This document shows positions 8,736-16,972 of a stretch of 64,000 nt of DNA, piece after piece. The notes under the pieces are model-generated. The model had not been told where the DNA came from and did no database searches. It saw nothing but the letters and a program-made list of their open reading frames with translations. The stretch is taken from positions 1 to 64,000 of the forward strand of contig NZ_JAAVLX010000014.1 of the NCBI RefSeq assembly GCF_013114825.1, given 5' to 3'. The first letter of the stretch is position 1. Every line of letters begins with the position of its first letter. The stretch is from Bradyrhizobium australiense. Lineage in GTDB: Bacteria; Pseudomonadota; Alphaproteobacteria; Rhizobiales; Xanthobacteraceae. A program made the translations under genes and the position numbers.

Positions 8736-9469
8736 CCCAGAGCCCGCACATCTTCATCGTCGACGACGAGGCGCCGGCCCGCGAAATGGTCGGCGATTAC
8801 CTCAAAATGCACGGTTTTGGCGTCACCTTGTGCGACGGGGGAAAAAGCCTGCGCAAGGAGATCGAGAACGCCGTGCCTGATCTCGTCGTGCTCGACCTCA
8901 ACATGCCTGAGGAAGACGGGCTTTCGATCATTCGCGACCTCAAGAGCCGCATCAACGTTCCCGTCATCATGCTGACGGCGACCGCGAGCCCGATCGACCG
9001 TGTCGTCGGGCTTGAGCTCGGCGCCGACGACTACATTGCAAAACCCTGCGAATTGCGCGAGCTGATGGCGCGCATCCGCTCCGTGCTTCGCCGCAGCACG
9101 CCGGCCAAGGCGGCGACGCCCGAGCCCGCGGCGGCCAAGGCGGAGAAGGACCAACTGGTACGCTTCGGCACCAAATGGCTCGACCTCGAAGCCCAGGCGC
9201 TGCGCGACGACGAAGGCAACGAGCATCCGCTGACGGCGTCCGAATTCGGCCTGCTGAAAGTGTTCGCAGCGAATCCGAAGCGGGTGTTGTCGCGCGAGCG
9301 GCTGTTGGAGCTGGCCAACGCGCGCGACGCGGAAGCCTTCGACCGTGCCGTCGATCTCAGGATCATGCGTATCCGCCGCAAGATCGAGATTGATCCCACC
9401 AAGCCCGCCGTGATCCGCACCATCCGAGGCGGCGGCTATTTGTTCTCGCCGACCGGCGAGAAGGGTTAG
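8732..9469 (+). CDS. OmpR/PhoB-family response regulator
   Basis: This 245-residue two-domain regulator has an N-terminal receiver (acidic DDE near residue 10, phospho-acceptor Asp55 in VVLDLNMPEEDG, Lys in AKPCELRELMARI). An Ala/Glu-rich linker leads to a C-terminal winged helix with LTASEFGLLKVFAANP and the terminal hairpin TIRGGGYLF. It is the DNA-binding output of the operon. Start and stop of the neighbouring kinase overlap by ATGA, so translation is coupled. Target genes are not evident from sequence. Confidence 0.93.
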   Translation: MTQSPHIFIVDDEAPAREMVGDYLKMHGFGVTLCDGGKSLRKEIENAVPDLVVLDLNMPEEDGLSIIRDLKSRINVPVIMLTATASPIDRVVGLELGADDYIAKPCELRELMARIRSVLRRSTPAKAATPEPAAAKAEKDQLVRFGTKWLDLEAQALRDDEGNEHPLTASEFGLLKVFAANPKRVLSRERLLELANARDAEAFDRAVDLRIMRIRRKIEIDPTKPAVIRTIRGGGYLFSPTGEKG

Positions 9470-9490
9470 GGCCACGCTGCTGCTGTCCGA

Positions 9491-9592
9491 CCCTCATGCT
9501 GAGGAGCCGCGAAGCGGCGTCTCGAACCATGCGGCCCCTATGTGGCCTGCATCCTTCGAGACGCGGCGAAGGCGCCGCTCCTGGATGAGGGT
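9491..9592. repeat. CCTCATGCTGAGGAG-family intergenic palindromic repeat, copy 1
   Basis: The element begins CCCTCATGCTGAGGAG, contains GTCTCGAACCATGCGGCC and CCTTCGAGACGC, and closes with GGATGAGGGT. A related copy lies at 37920-38016. The type is common between bradyrhizobial genes. Confidence 0.8.
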
Positions 9593-9669
9593 CTACCTTC
9601 GGAACTATTCCGCATCTGAAATCTTCCAATTTTCCGCATATTGAAATTACTGGCCTTTTTGTACCGAAT

Positions 9670-9696
9670 GTTTCGTCGCAGGCCTTGCGACGAAAC
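9670..9696. promoter_or_regulatory. 11-bp inverted repeat GTTTCGTCGCA-N5-TGCGACGAAAC upstream of sigma factor
   Basis: Perfect arms at 9670-9680 and 9686-9696 flank a 5-base spacer. A second dyad, GCACGAAA (9708-9715) and TTTCGTGC (9728-9735), follows at once. Both are built on CGAAA. The decamer GACGAAACAA recurs at 10499-10508, ahead of the small secreted gene. There is no U-tract, so a protein-binding site or leader structure is more likely than a terminator. The function is inferred. Confidence 0.5.
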
Positions 9697-9809
9697 AATT
9701 CTCTGCCGCACGAAACCATTTTTCGCTTTTCGTGCAGACATCCCGAAACCGAGCCTAATTAACAATCCTCCCAACGAAACGCCGCCCGGCGTGGAATTGG
9801 GAGCCTGTC

Positions 9810-10421
9810 ATGTCGAACGTCATCGCCATCAACGCCGCAGCCAAGAAGTCGATTGCCGCCGCCCGCGCGACATCGGACGAGATGCTGCTGCAGAGTATTG
9901 CCAAGGGCGACCGCACGGCGATGCACGTGCTTTACTCCCGTCATAACGTCCGGGTTTACCGCTTCGTGCTGCGCATGATGCGCGACACCACGATGGCGGA
10001 AGACCTCGTCAGCCAGGTGTTTCTCGACGTGTGGCGGACCGCCGCCCAGTTCGAGGGCCGCTCGCAGGTTTCGACCTGGTTGCTGTCGATCGCCCGCTTC
10101 AAGGCGCTGACTGCGCTGCGACAGCGCAAGCATGAGGACATCGAGCAGGAAGACGTGCTGGAGATCGCCGACGAGGCCGACACGCCGGAAGCCTCGCTCG
10201 ACCGCAGCAACACCAGCGCCATCCTGCGCGCCTGCGTCGCCAAGCTGTCACCGGCGCATCGCGAGATCATCAACCTGGTCTACTACCACGAGAAGTCGGT
10301 GGAAGAGGCCGGGGCGATCATCGGTATTCCCCAGAGCACGGTGAAAACCCGGATGTTCTATGCCCGCAAACAATTGGCCGAGTTGCTTAAGGGCGCCGGC
10401 GTGGACAGCATCGCTGCGTAA
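9810..10421 (+). CDS. ECF-type sigma-70 family RNA polymerase sigma factor
   Basis: The 203-residue protein has sigma region 2 (about residues 45-105; EDLVSQVFLDVWRTA and STWLLSIARFKAL) and region 4 (about 135-185; LSPAHREIINLVYYHEKSVEEAGAIIG followed by STVKTRMFYARKQL). It lacks regions 1.1 and 3, as ECF sigma factors do. No anti-sigma gene is adjacent; the next gene encodes a 66-residue exported peptide. The long AT-richer leader with CGAAAC dyads and the recurrence of the motif downstream suggest a small self-contained regulon. The inducing signal is unknown. Confidence 0.9.
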   Translation: MSNVIAINAAAKKSIAAARATSDEMLLQSIAKGDRTAMHVLYSRHNVRVYRFVLRMMRDTTMAEDLVSQVFLDVWRTAAQFEGRSQVSTWLLSIARFKALTALRQRKHEDIEQEDVLEIADEADTPEASLDRSNTSAILRACVAKLSPAHREIINLVYYHEKSVEEAGAIIGIPQSTVKTRMFYARKQLAELLKGAGVDSIAA

Positions 10422-10598
10422 TATCAAATAACATCAATTACTTATATCGGTATTGAGGGCAGAAAACGGGTCGGTTTCGAAGGACAAAGATTACTTCCGA
10501 CGAAACAAATGAAACATTTCACGACATCACCCGGAAAAACTCACCCGCTATACCGCTCATTACCAACTTAAGCGCCAACGCCGAACAGGAGAGCGAAC

Positions 10599-10799
10599 AT
10601 GCTGAAGCCGTCCTTCCGCTTTTTCATCGTCCCGCTCGGCGCCGTCGCTACGCTAGCCACCCTGTCGGCCCAGAACGTCCACCCCCGCGCCCAGCGCGAC
10701 GCCGGTTCGACCTTCGTGCGCGAACAGGTGGTCGATTGCGGCACCAAGAGTCCCAAGGAGGTCTGTGTGATCTCCTACGCCAGCGAGACCCCCCGCTGA
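10599..10799 (+). CDS. Small secreted hypothetical protein (66 aa)
   Basis: A good ribosome site (AGGAGAG) precedes the ATG. The product has an N-terminal hydrophobic segment (FFIVPLGAVATLATLSA) that looks like a signal peptide or anchor. A short polar tail follows, with two cysteines in VVDCGTKSPKEVCVI that could form a disulfide. I do not recognise a named family. It lies 177 bases downstream of the sigma factor on the same strand, shares the GACGAAACAA leader motif, and is followed by a clear terminator, so it may be a sigma-factor target. Confidence 0.7.
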   Translation: MLKPSFRFFIVPLGAVATLATLSAQNVHPRAQRDAGSTFVREQVVDCGTKSPKEVCVISYASETPR

Positions 10800-10828
10800 T
10801 TTCTTCTCACCTCCCAAGCGACCTCCAA

Positions 10829-10869
10829 CGACCCGGCCGGGATGCCCCCCAGCCGGGTCGCTCTGTTTT
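10829..10869 (+). terminator. Rho-independent terminator
   Basis: Arms CGACCCGGC (10829-10837) and GCCGGGTCG (10852-10860) form a 9-bp GC-rich stem, followed by CTCTGTTTT. It ends the transcript of the small secreted gene. Confidence 0.8.
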
Positions 10870-11007
10870 GCGCCGGATTCCGTGTCCGCGGCGTGAAAGA
10901 GTCTCACACGGACGTGACGCCGCCTGAAGTGAGGCTGGCGTAACGCCTGCCCCATCACCGCGAAGTTCATCAAGTCACCCGGCATATCCCGCCGGGACCG
11001 GTGATGG

Positions 11008-11706
11008 ATGCTTTCGATGCTCAATCTCGTCCTCGCGCTGCTCGCAGGTGTCGTCACTGTGGCCGCCCCTTGTACGCTGCCGATGCTGCCTATCCTCCTC
11101 GGGACATCGGTCGGTCAGACCGGCAAGGTGCGGCCAGCGATGATCGCGCTCGGCTTTGTGATGTCATTCTCGATGGCGGCATTGCTGCTGAGTGCGATCA
11201 CGCGCGTGTTCGATTTTGATCCCAATCATCTGCGCAACGCTGCCGCGATCCTGCTGGTCGGCTTTGGAGTCTTGATGATCTGGCCGGCGTCTTTCGAGTG
11301 GCTGTCGACCCGGATCGGTGGATACAGCGGCAGTTCGGTCACGTCGCGTCAGGGCGCGATCGGCGGCTTCGTGCTCGGCATGACGCTTGGCCTGGTTTGG
11401 ACGCCCTGCGCCGGGCCTGTGCTCGGCTCGATCCTGACCGTCGTCGCCACGTCGAAAGACACCGCCTGGGCCAGCCTGCTGCTGGTCGTCTACGCGATCG
11501 GCGCGGCCTTGCCGATGCTCGCGATCGCCTATGGCGGCCAGGCTGTCACCACCCGTGTTCGCAGCGTCGCGCGGATCGCGCCGCGGCTGCAGCAGGGATT
11601 CGGCGTCGTCGTCATCACCTTCGCGCTGCTGTCTTACCTCCAGTACGACACGCTGGTCGTGTCGTGGCTGACCGGATTTTACCCCAATGGCCAGATCGGC
11701 CTCTGA
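11008..11706 (+). CDS. CcdA/DsbD-like thiol-disulfide membrane transporter
   Basis: The 232-residue polytopic membrane protein has about six helices and the two CcdA cysteines in their usual contexts: Cys22 in AAPCTLPMLP and Cys134 in WTPCAGPVLG. CcdA-type proteins pass electrons from cytoplasmic thioredoxin to periplasmic thiol proteins. The thioredoxin-like gene starts 17 bases downstream, so the two form one reducing module, similar to the fused DipZ proteins or to SoxV/SoxW. An alternative start is ATG at 11017. The Sox operon 15 kb away has no soxVW of its own. Confidence 0.88.
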   Translation: MLSMLNLVLALLAGVVTVAAPCTLPMLPILLGTSVGQTGKVRPAMIALGFVMSFSMAALLLSAITRVFDFDPNHLRNAAAILLVGFGVLMIWPASFEWLSTRIGGYSGSSVTSRQGAIGGFVLGMTLGLVWTPCAGPVLGSILTVVATSKDTAWASLLLVVYAIGAALPMLAIAYGGQAVTTRVRSVARIAPRLQQGFGVVVITFALLSYLQYDTLVVSWLTGFYPNGQIGL

Positions 11707-11723
11707 TTGCAATGGAGATTGCC

Positions 11724-12290
11724 ATGAACGTACGTCTACTTGCCGCATCCGCTGCCATCGTTGCCGCTTCTCTCGCGGGTTCAGCGTTACCTGCCTTCTG
11801 CGGCGACGCGCCACGCGTGCTGGAAACGCCGTTTACGCTCGCCGCTGCGCAGGCCCCCGCGCCTGACTTCGTCGGTCTCGGCAACTGGTTCAACTCCGCG
11901 CCGCTCAAACTCGCCGATCTCCGCGGCAAAGTCGTGCTAGTGAATTTCTGGACCTATGGCTGCGTCAACTGCGTCAACACGCTGCCGCATGTCACCGCGC
12001 TCTATGCCAAATACAGGGATCGGGGGTTTGTCGTCATCGGCATCCATACGCCGGAATTTCCGTTCGAGCGGTCGGCGTCCAACGTTCAGGCCGCGCTGAA
12101 GCGGCACGGCATCACCTATCCGGTGGCGCAAGACAATGAGTCGCGGACCTGGGATGCTTACCGCAACCGCTATTGGCCGGCGCAATATATCGTCGACCAG
12201 AACGGAAAGATCGTGTTCCAGCACGACGGCGAGGGCCAATACGAGCAGATCGAGCGCACGGTCACCGGGCTCCTGAACGCGAATAGCTGA
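11724..12290 (+). CDS. Periplasmic thioredoxin-like/redoxin protein (DipZ C-terminal type)
   Basis: The 188-residue product carries a Sec signal (about residues 1-24) and a thioredoxin-fold redoxin domain. The active site is Cys80-Val-Asn-Cys83 in WTYGCVNCVNTLP, the form found in DipZ-type proteins rather than the CGPC of thioredoxin. GIHTPEFPFE and the cis-Pro region YWPAQYIVD are also typical. It is probably reduced by the CcdA-like protein directly upstream and passes electrons to periplasmic substrates. I chose ATG 11724; ATG 11712 would add four residues. Confidence 0.88.
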   Translation: MNVRLLAASAAIVAASLAGSALPAFCGDAPRVLETPFTLAAAQAPAPDFVGLGNWFNSAPLKLADLRGKVVLVNFWTYGCVNCVNTLPHVTALYAKYRDRGFVVIGIHTPEFPFERSASNVQAALKRHGITYPVAQDNESRTWDAYRNRYWPAQYIVDQNGKIVFQHDGEGQYEQIERTVTGLLNANS

Positions 12291-12433
12291 AATGCCGATC
12301 CGCGCAGCGCGCGCGGGTACTATCGTCGCATCCGGCGTGGTAGGCTCCGCGCCGGGTCCGGACACGATCTTCGTAAACTGTCATCCAGTTTAAAAAAGAT
12401 CGCGGCTGGCGGGATTAGCGACGGGTGGTGCGG

Positions 12434-13843
12434 ATGTTTGAAGGCTGGGATGCGGTCGTATTGGCCCGGGCGCAATTTGCTTTCACGATGTCGTTCCACA
12501 TCATATTTCCCGCCTTCTCGATCGGGCTCGCCAGCTATCTCGCGGTGCTCGAAGCGCTGTGGCTTGCGACCGGGCGCGAGGTCTATATCAACCTGTTCAA
12601 CTACTGGCTAAAAATCTTTGCCGTCGCATTCGGCATGGGCGTGGTATCCGGCATCGTGATGTCCTACCAGTTCGGCACCAACTGGTCGGCCTTCTCCGAC
12701 AAGACCGGCCCGGTAATCGGCCCTCTGATGGCCTATGAGGTGCTCACCGCATTCTTCCTCGAAGCGGGTTTCCTCGGCGTGATGCTGTTCGGCCTGAACC
12801 GCGTCGGCCCACGACTGCATTTTCTGGCGACGCTAATGGTCGCGATCGGGACGCTGATTTCGGCGTTCTGGATTTTGTCGGCCAATTCCTGGATGCAGAC
12901 ACCGGCGGGCCACACCGTCAATGAGGCCGGTCAGTTCATTGCCGCCGACTGGCTCAAGGTGATCTTCAACCCCTCATTCCCATACCGTCTCGTGCACATG
13001 GTGCTGGCGGCATACCTGACCACGGCGCTGGTGGTCGGCGCTGTCGGCGCCTGGCACCTGTTGCGCGACCGGCACCTCGCCGGCCCGCGCGTGATGTTTT
13101 CGATGGCGATGTGGATGGCGACGCTGGTGGCGCCGATCCAGATCCTCGCCGGCGATCAGCACGGGCTTAACACGCTGGAGCATCAGCCGGTGAAGATCAT
13201 GGCGATGGAAGGCCACTTCGAAAGCCACAAGGACGGCGCGCCCCTGATCCTGTTCGGCCTGCCTAACCAGAGCGCCGGCAGGGTCGACTACGCGATCGAA
13301 GTGCCGAAGCTCGGTTCGCTGATTCTCAAACATTCGCTCGACGCGCCGATGGCCGGCCTCGATACGGTGCCGCGCGAGAACTGGCCTCCGGTGCCAATCA
13401 CCTTCTGGTCGTTCCGAATCATGGTCGGCCTGGGATTTCTCATCGCGGGGCTAGGACTCTTTAGCCTGCTGATGCGCCTCAGCGGCAAGCTTTATGATTC
13501 GCGCCTGCTCCATATGTTTGCGCTTCTGATGGGTCCGGCGGGCTTCATGGCGGTGCTCGCCGGCTGGATCACCACCGAGACCGGGCGGCAGCCTTACACG
13601 GTGTACGGATTGTTGCGGACGGTTGAATCGGCCTCGCCGCTGGCGGCGCCGGCGGTCGCCTCCTCGCTGATCGCGTTCATCATCGTCTATTTCGCGGTGT
13701 TCACCGCCGGCATAATATATCTGCTGCGCCTGATGGCGGCCCCGCCGCATCCGGGCGAGGAAGGACCGTCGCACGAGGTCCCGATCCGCACCGCCGGCAT
13801 CACGCCGGCCGCGGGCGCGGTCGCCGAGGGAGCCGCCCGATGA
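12434..13843 (+). CDS. cydA: Cytochrome bd-type (cyanide-insensitive) ubiquinol oxidase subunit I
   Basis: The protein of about 469 residues is subunit I of a bd-type quinol oxidase, with multiple membrane helices. Conserved features are RAQFAFTMSFHIIFPAFSIG with haem ligand candidate His22, His188 in YRLVHMVLAAY, NSWMQTPAG, GDQHGLNTLEHQP-KIMAMEGH in the quinol region, and ITTETGRQPYTVYG. The Q-loop is short, as in the CIO subgroup. It oxidises ubiquinol and reduces oxygen at high affinity without proton pumping. The gene overlaps cydB by 4 bases. GTG at 12425 is an alternative start. Confidence 0.95.
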   Translation: MFEGWDAVVLARAQFAFTMSFHIIFPAFSIGLASYLAVLEALWLATGREVYINLFNYWLKIFAVAFGMGVVSGIVMSYQFGTNWSAFSDKTGPVIGPLMAYEVLTAFFLEAGFLGVMLFGLNRVGPRLHFLATLMVAIGTLISAFWILSANSWMQTPAGHTVNEAGQFIAADWLKVIFNPSFPYRLVHMVLAAYLTTALVVGAVGAWHLLRDRHLAGPRVMFSMAMWMATLVAPIQILAGDQHGLNTLEHQPVKIMAMEGHFESHKDGAPLILFGLPNQSAGRVDYAIEVPKLGSLILKHSLDAPMAGLDTVPRENWPPVPITFWSFRIMVGLGFLIAGLGLFSLLMRLSGKLYDSRLLHMFALLMGPAGFMAVLAGWITTETGRQPYTVYGLLRTVESASPLAAPAVASSLIAFIIVYFAVFTAGIIYLLRLMAAPPHPGEEGPSHEVPIRTAGITPAAGAVAEGAAR

Positions 13844-14847
13844 TTGCAATCGACCTCGCCATCATCTGGGCCTTCATCATCGCCTTTGCCGTGTTCGTCT
13901 ATGTCGTGATGGACGGCTTCGATCTCGGGCTCGGCATTCTGTTTCCGCTGTTTCCGGAGAAGCGCGACCGCGACGTCATCATGAACAGCGTCGCGCCGGT
14001 GTGGGATGGCAACGAAACCTGGCTCGTGCTCGGCGGCGGCGGCCTGATGGCGGCCTTCCCGCTCGCCTATGCCGTGCTGATGCCGGCGTTGTACACGCCG
14101 ATGATTGCGATGCTGCTCGGCCTCGTATTCCGCGGCGTCGCCTTCGAATTCCGCTGGCGAACGACAAAGGAGCGCAACCGCTGGGATATCGCCTTTTTTG
14201 GCGGATCAATTCTGGCGACGCTGGCGCAGGGCATCGCGCTTGGCGCCATCCTGCAAGGCGTGCATGTCGAGGGGCGGCACTATGGTGGGGGCTGGTGGGA
14301 TTGGCTGACGCCGTTCAGCATCCTGACCGGCGTGTCGCTGGTGATCGGCTATTCATTGCTAGGGGCGACTTGGCTGGTCATGAAGACGGAGGGCGCGTTG
14401 CGCGACCGCGCCTATCATCTGAGCTGGATATTTTTGCTGGCGATGTTAGGGGCGATCGGCGCGGTCAGCATCGCAACACCGTTCCTCCATGTGCAGTACA
14501 CGCACCGCTGGTTCGCCTGGCCGAATATTCTGCTGACCGCGCCAGTGCCGGTCGCGGTGGCCGCGGTCACCGTGTTGTTGCTCCGCAGTCTCGCCAACAA
14601 ATACGACTACCAGCCGTTCTTCCTGGCGCTGGCGTTGTTTGCGCTGTCCTATGCCGGCCTCGGCATCAGCATGTATCCCTATGTCGTGCCGCAGAGCATC
14701 ACGATCTGGCAGGCGGCGGCGCCGGCGAACAGCCAGCTCTTCATGCTGGTCGGCGTCGCCGGGCTGATCCCGCTGATCCTCGGTTATACCGCCTGGGCCT
14801 ATTGGGTGTTCCGCGGCAAGGTCAAACCCGAGAGCGGATACCATTGA
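13840..14847 (+). CDS. cydB: Cytochrome bd-type ubiquinol oxidase subunit II
   Basis: The 335-residue polytopic protein matches CydB/CioB, with MDGFDLGLGILFPL, NSVAPVWDGNETWLVLGGGGLMAAFPLAYA, GVAFEFRW and the C-terminal GISMYPYVVP-SITIWQAA. It forms the heterodimer with subunit I. Its start overlaps cydA (ATGA) and its TGA overlaps the TTG start of the following small gene, giving a three-gene translationally coupled unit. Confidence 0.95.
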   Translation: MIAIDLAIIWAFIIAFAVFVYVVMDGFDLGLGILFPLFPEKRDRDVIMNSVAPVWDGNETWLVLGGGGLMAAFPLAYAVLMPALYTPMIAMLLGLVFRGVAFEFRWRTTKERNRWDIAFFGGSILATLAQGIALGAILQGVHVEGRHYGGGWWDWLTPFSILTGVSLVIGYSLLGATWLVMKTEGALRDRAYHLSWIFLLAMLGAIGAVSIATPFLHVQYTHRWFAWPNILLTAPVPVAVAAVTVLLLRSLANKYDYQPFFLALALFALSYAGLGISMYPYVVPQSITIWQAAAPANSQLFMLVGVAGLIPLILGYTAWAYWVFRGKVKPESGYH

Positions 14848-14975
14848 GCCCAAACGAACCCGCCCCCCGCCCGCTCATTCAGCGCCTGCTGTGGTTCGTC
14901 GCGCTCTGGCTCGGCGGCGTCGGCACCGTCGCGCTGATTTCGTTTTGCCTGCGGCTGTGGATCGCGCCGAAATAA
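14844..14975 (+). CDS. DUF2474 small membrane protein associated with the CIO/bd oxidase
   Basis: This 43-residue product has one transmembrane helix (FVALWLGGVGTVALISFCLRL) preceded by a polar N-terminus. DUF2474 proteins are encoded immediately after cydB in CIO-type operons and resemble CydX in size and position, so it is probably an accessory subunit of the oxidase. The start is TTG at 14844, sharing bases with the cydB stop codon. Confidence 0.8.
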   Translation: MSPNEPAPRPLIQRLLWFVALWLGGVGTVALISFCLRLWIAPK

Positions 14976-15128
14976 GGCGCCCTGGTCCCATGAATATGGC
15001 GGCTTGACGGAAATAGAAGATACTTCAGTGGGGTAACCGATTCCCTCGCCCTAAACTTGCCATCAAGCTAGCCCTGAGATTTGATGGTTCCGCTGATTTG
15101 GCCAATGTGCAGCAAGGAGAATTCTGCG

Positions 15129-15728
15129 ATGACAAAATTTCGGCATCTGATCTGGATGGTGATCGCCGCCGGCGGTCTGATCCTTTCGGCCTCGCAGAGC
15201 CAGGCGCAGATGCGGCAGCCCGACGTCGGCGACCAGCCCGGCCTGCTCCCCGACGAATCCGTCGAACTCGATCCGCAGTTCAGGAAGACCGCGGTGCTCT
15301 ATCGTACCAACGAAGCGCCCGGCACCATCATCGTGGTTACGGCCGAGCGCCATCTTTACCTGATCCAGGGCAATGGCCGCGCGTTGCGTTACGGCATCGG
15401 CGTCGGCCGCGAAGGATTTCAATGGCAGGGGCTTGTGAACATTACCCGCAAGGCGGAATGGCCTGACTGGACGCCGCCGCCGGAGATGATCGCGCGCCAG
15501 CCCTATCTGCCGCGTTTCATGGCTGGCGGCCCTGGCAACCCGCTCGGTGCGCGCGCGATGTATCTCGGCACCACTGTCTACCGCATCCACGGCACCAATC
15601 GGCCCGACACCATTGGCACCGCCGTCTCCTCCGGCTGCTTCCGGCTGGTCAATGCCGACGTCACTGATCTCTATGAACGCGTGCCTGTGGGCACCAAGGT
15701 GATTATCCGGCAGAAGCCGGAACTGTAA
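15129..15728 (+). CDS. L,D-transpeptidase (YkuD domain), exported
   Basis: The 199-residue protein has a Sec signal ending near AQA (residue 27) and one YkuD catalytic domain. The catalytic dyad is visible as His154 in YRIHGTNRPDTIG and Cys170 in SSGCFRL. These enzymes form 3-3 peptidoglycan cross-links or attach proteins to peptidoglycan in the periplasm. AAGGAG nine bases before the ATG supports the start. It is monocistronic, 52 bases before the next gene. Confidence 0.93.
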   Translation: MTKFRHLIWMVIAAGGLILSASQSQAQMRQPDVGDQPGLLPDESVELDPQFRKTAVLYRTNEAPGTIIVVTAERHLYLIQGNGRALRYGIGVGREGFQWQGLVNITRKAEWPDWTPPPEMIARQPYLPRFMAGGPGNPLGARAMYLGTTVYRIHGTNRPDTIGTAVSSGCFRLVNADVTDLYERVPVGTKVIIRQKPEL

Positions 15729-15780
15729 TTGCGACTCGGCCGCTCCGGCCTCCATTCCCCCTGAAATTGGTGAATTAAAA

Positions 15781-16821
15781 ATGCTACGGACATTTCGAGG
15801 CGGCCTCCTGATCGGGTTGGCGGTCGCAATCGCGGTCGCGGCCGCTGCAATCACTTACGAACGTTACGACACCAAGACGCTGAAGCGGACGATCCGCCGC
15901 GGCGAAGTGCTGTGCGGCGTCAACAAAGGCCTGCCCGGCTTCTCGATCCCCGACGACAAGGGCGACTGGACCGGCTTCGACGTCGATTTCTGCCGCGCGG
16001 TCGCAGCGGCGATCTTTGACGATCCCAAGAAAGCCAAGTTCGTGCCGCTCGACGCCAGCGAGCGCTTCAAAGAACTGCAGAGCCGCAAGGTCGATATCCT
16101 CTCCCGCAACTCGACCTGGAGCATGTCGCGCGAGACCAATTACGACCTGTATTTCCCGGCGGTGGCCTATTACGACGGCCAGGGTTTCATGCTGCCGCGC
16201 TCGCGCAACATCGATTCCGCGCTGGACCTCAACAACAGCAAGGTTTGCGTGCAGGAGGGGACGACGACGGTGCTCAACGTCGCCGACCATTTCCGCGCCA
16301 ACAACATGAAATATACCGAGGTCAAGTTTCCCAAGCTGGAAGACGTGCTCAAGGCCTACGAGTCCGGCAAGTGCGACACCTTCACCGCCGACGTCTCTCA
16401 GCTCTACGCGCTGCGCTTGAACCTAATCCAGCCGAGCGATCACGTCATCCTGCCCGACGTCATTTCCAAGGAGCCGCTCGCGCCCGTGGTGCGTCAGCGC
16501 GACGACGACTGGATGATGCTCGTGAAGTGGACGCTGTATGCGATGATCAACGCCGAGGAACTCGGCATCACCTCGAAGAATATCGACGAGGCGCTGAAGT
16601 CGAAAAAGCCCGATGTGATGCGGCTGGTCGGCACCGAAGGCGCCTACGGCGAAGATCTCGGTCTGCCCAAGGACTGGGCGGCCCGCATCATCCGCCATGT
16701 CGGCAATTACGGCGAGGTCTACGAACGCAATGTCGGCGAAGGATCGAAGCTGAAGATCCCGCGCGGGCTGAATTCGCTGTGGAGCAACGGCGGCATCCAG
16801 TACGCCCCGCCGATACGGTAG
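15781..16821 (+). CDS. General L-amino-acid ABC transporter substrate-binding protein (AapJ/BztA-like)
   Basis: The 346-residue protein has an N-terminal membrane/signal segment (GLLIGLAVAIAVAAAAITY) and a family 3 binding domain: GEVLCGVNKGLPGFSIPDD, GFDVDFCRAVAAAIFDD, VDILSRNSTWSMSRE, GQGFMLPR and CVQEGTTT. These features match the AapJ/BztA type that binds many L-amino acids. It lacks adjacent permease (aapQM) and ATPase (aapP) genes, so it may share a transporter encoded elsewhere. Confidence 0.88.
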   Translation: MLRTFRGGLLIGLAVAIAVAAAAITYERYDTKTLKRTIRRGEVLCGVNKGLPGFSIPDDKGDWTGFDVDFCRAVAAAIFDDPKKAKFVPLDASERFKELQSRKVDILSRNSTWSMSRETNYDLYFPAVAYYDGQGFMLPRSRNIDSALDLNNSKVCVQEGTTTVLNVADHFRANNMKYTEVKFPKLEDVLKAYESGKCDTFTADVSQLYALRLNLIQPSDHVILPDVISKEPLAPVVRQRDDDWMMLVKWTLYAMINAEELGITSKNIDEALKSKKPDVMRLVGTEGAYGEDLGLPKDWAARIIRHVGNYGEVYERNVGEGSKLKIPRGLNSLWSNGGIQYAPPIR

Positions 16822-16842
16822 ACGCTATCAACGGCCATAAGC

Positions 16843-16948
16843 CGTCATCGCCCGCGAAGGCGGACGATCCAGTACGCCGCGGCCTCACTGCTTAAACGCT
16901 AACGCCTCTGGAATACTGGGTCGCCCGGTCAAGCCGGGCGATGACACC
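16843..16948. repeat. Degenerate intergenic palindromic repeat (CGTCATCGCCCG... GGGCGATGAC)
   Basis: Complementary ends CGTCATCGCCCG and CCGGGCGATGACAC flank a weaker interior, filling the space between two convergent genes. It resembles other short bradyrhizobial intergenic repeats but I see no close second copy in the window. Confidence 0.5.
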
Positions 16949-16972
16949 TGAGTGTGGGCGCCGTTCGCGCCC

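Larger units (their letters stand above)
9470..9809. other. 340-nt intergenic region: repeat element plus two CGAAAC-containing dyads
   Basis: The first part is a repeat (9491-9592). The second part is AT-richer leader DNA of the sigma-factor gene and holds two successive inverted repeats (9670-9696 and 9708-9735), described separately. I see no gene in it. Confidence 0.7.

Noticed and set aside
14001..14975. 324-codon frame across cydB
   Set aside because: Only its last 43 codons (DUF2474) are real; the rest is an out-of-frame shadow of cydB.
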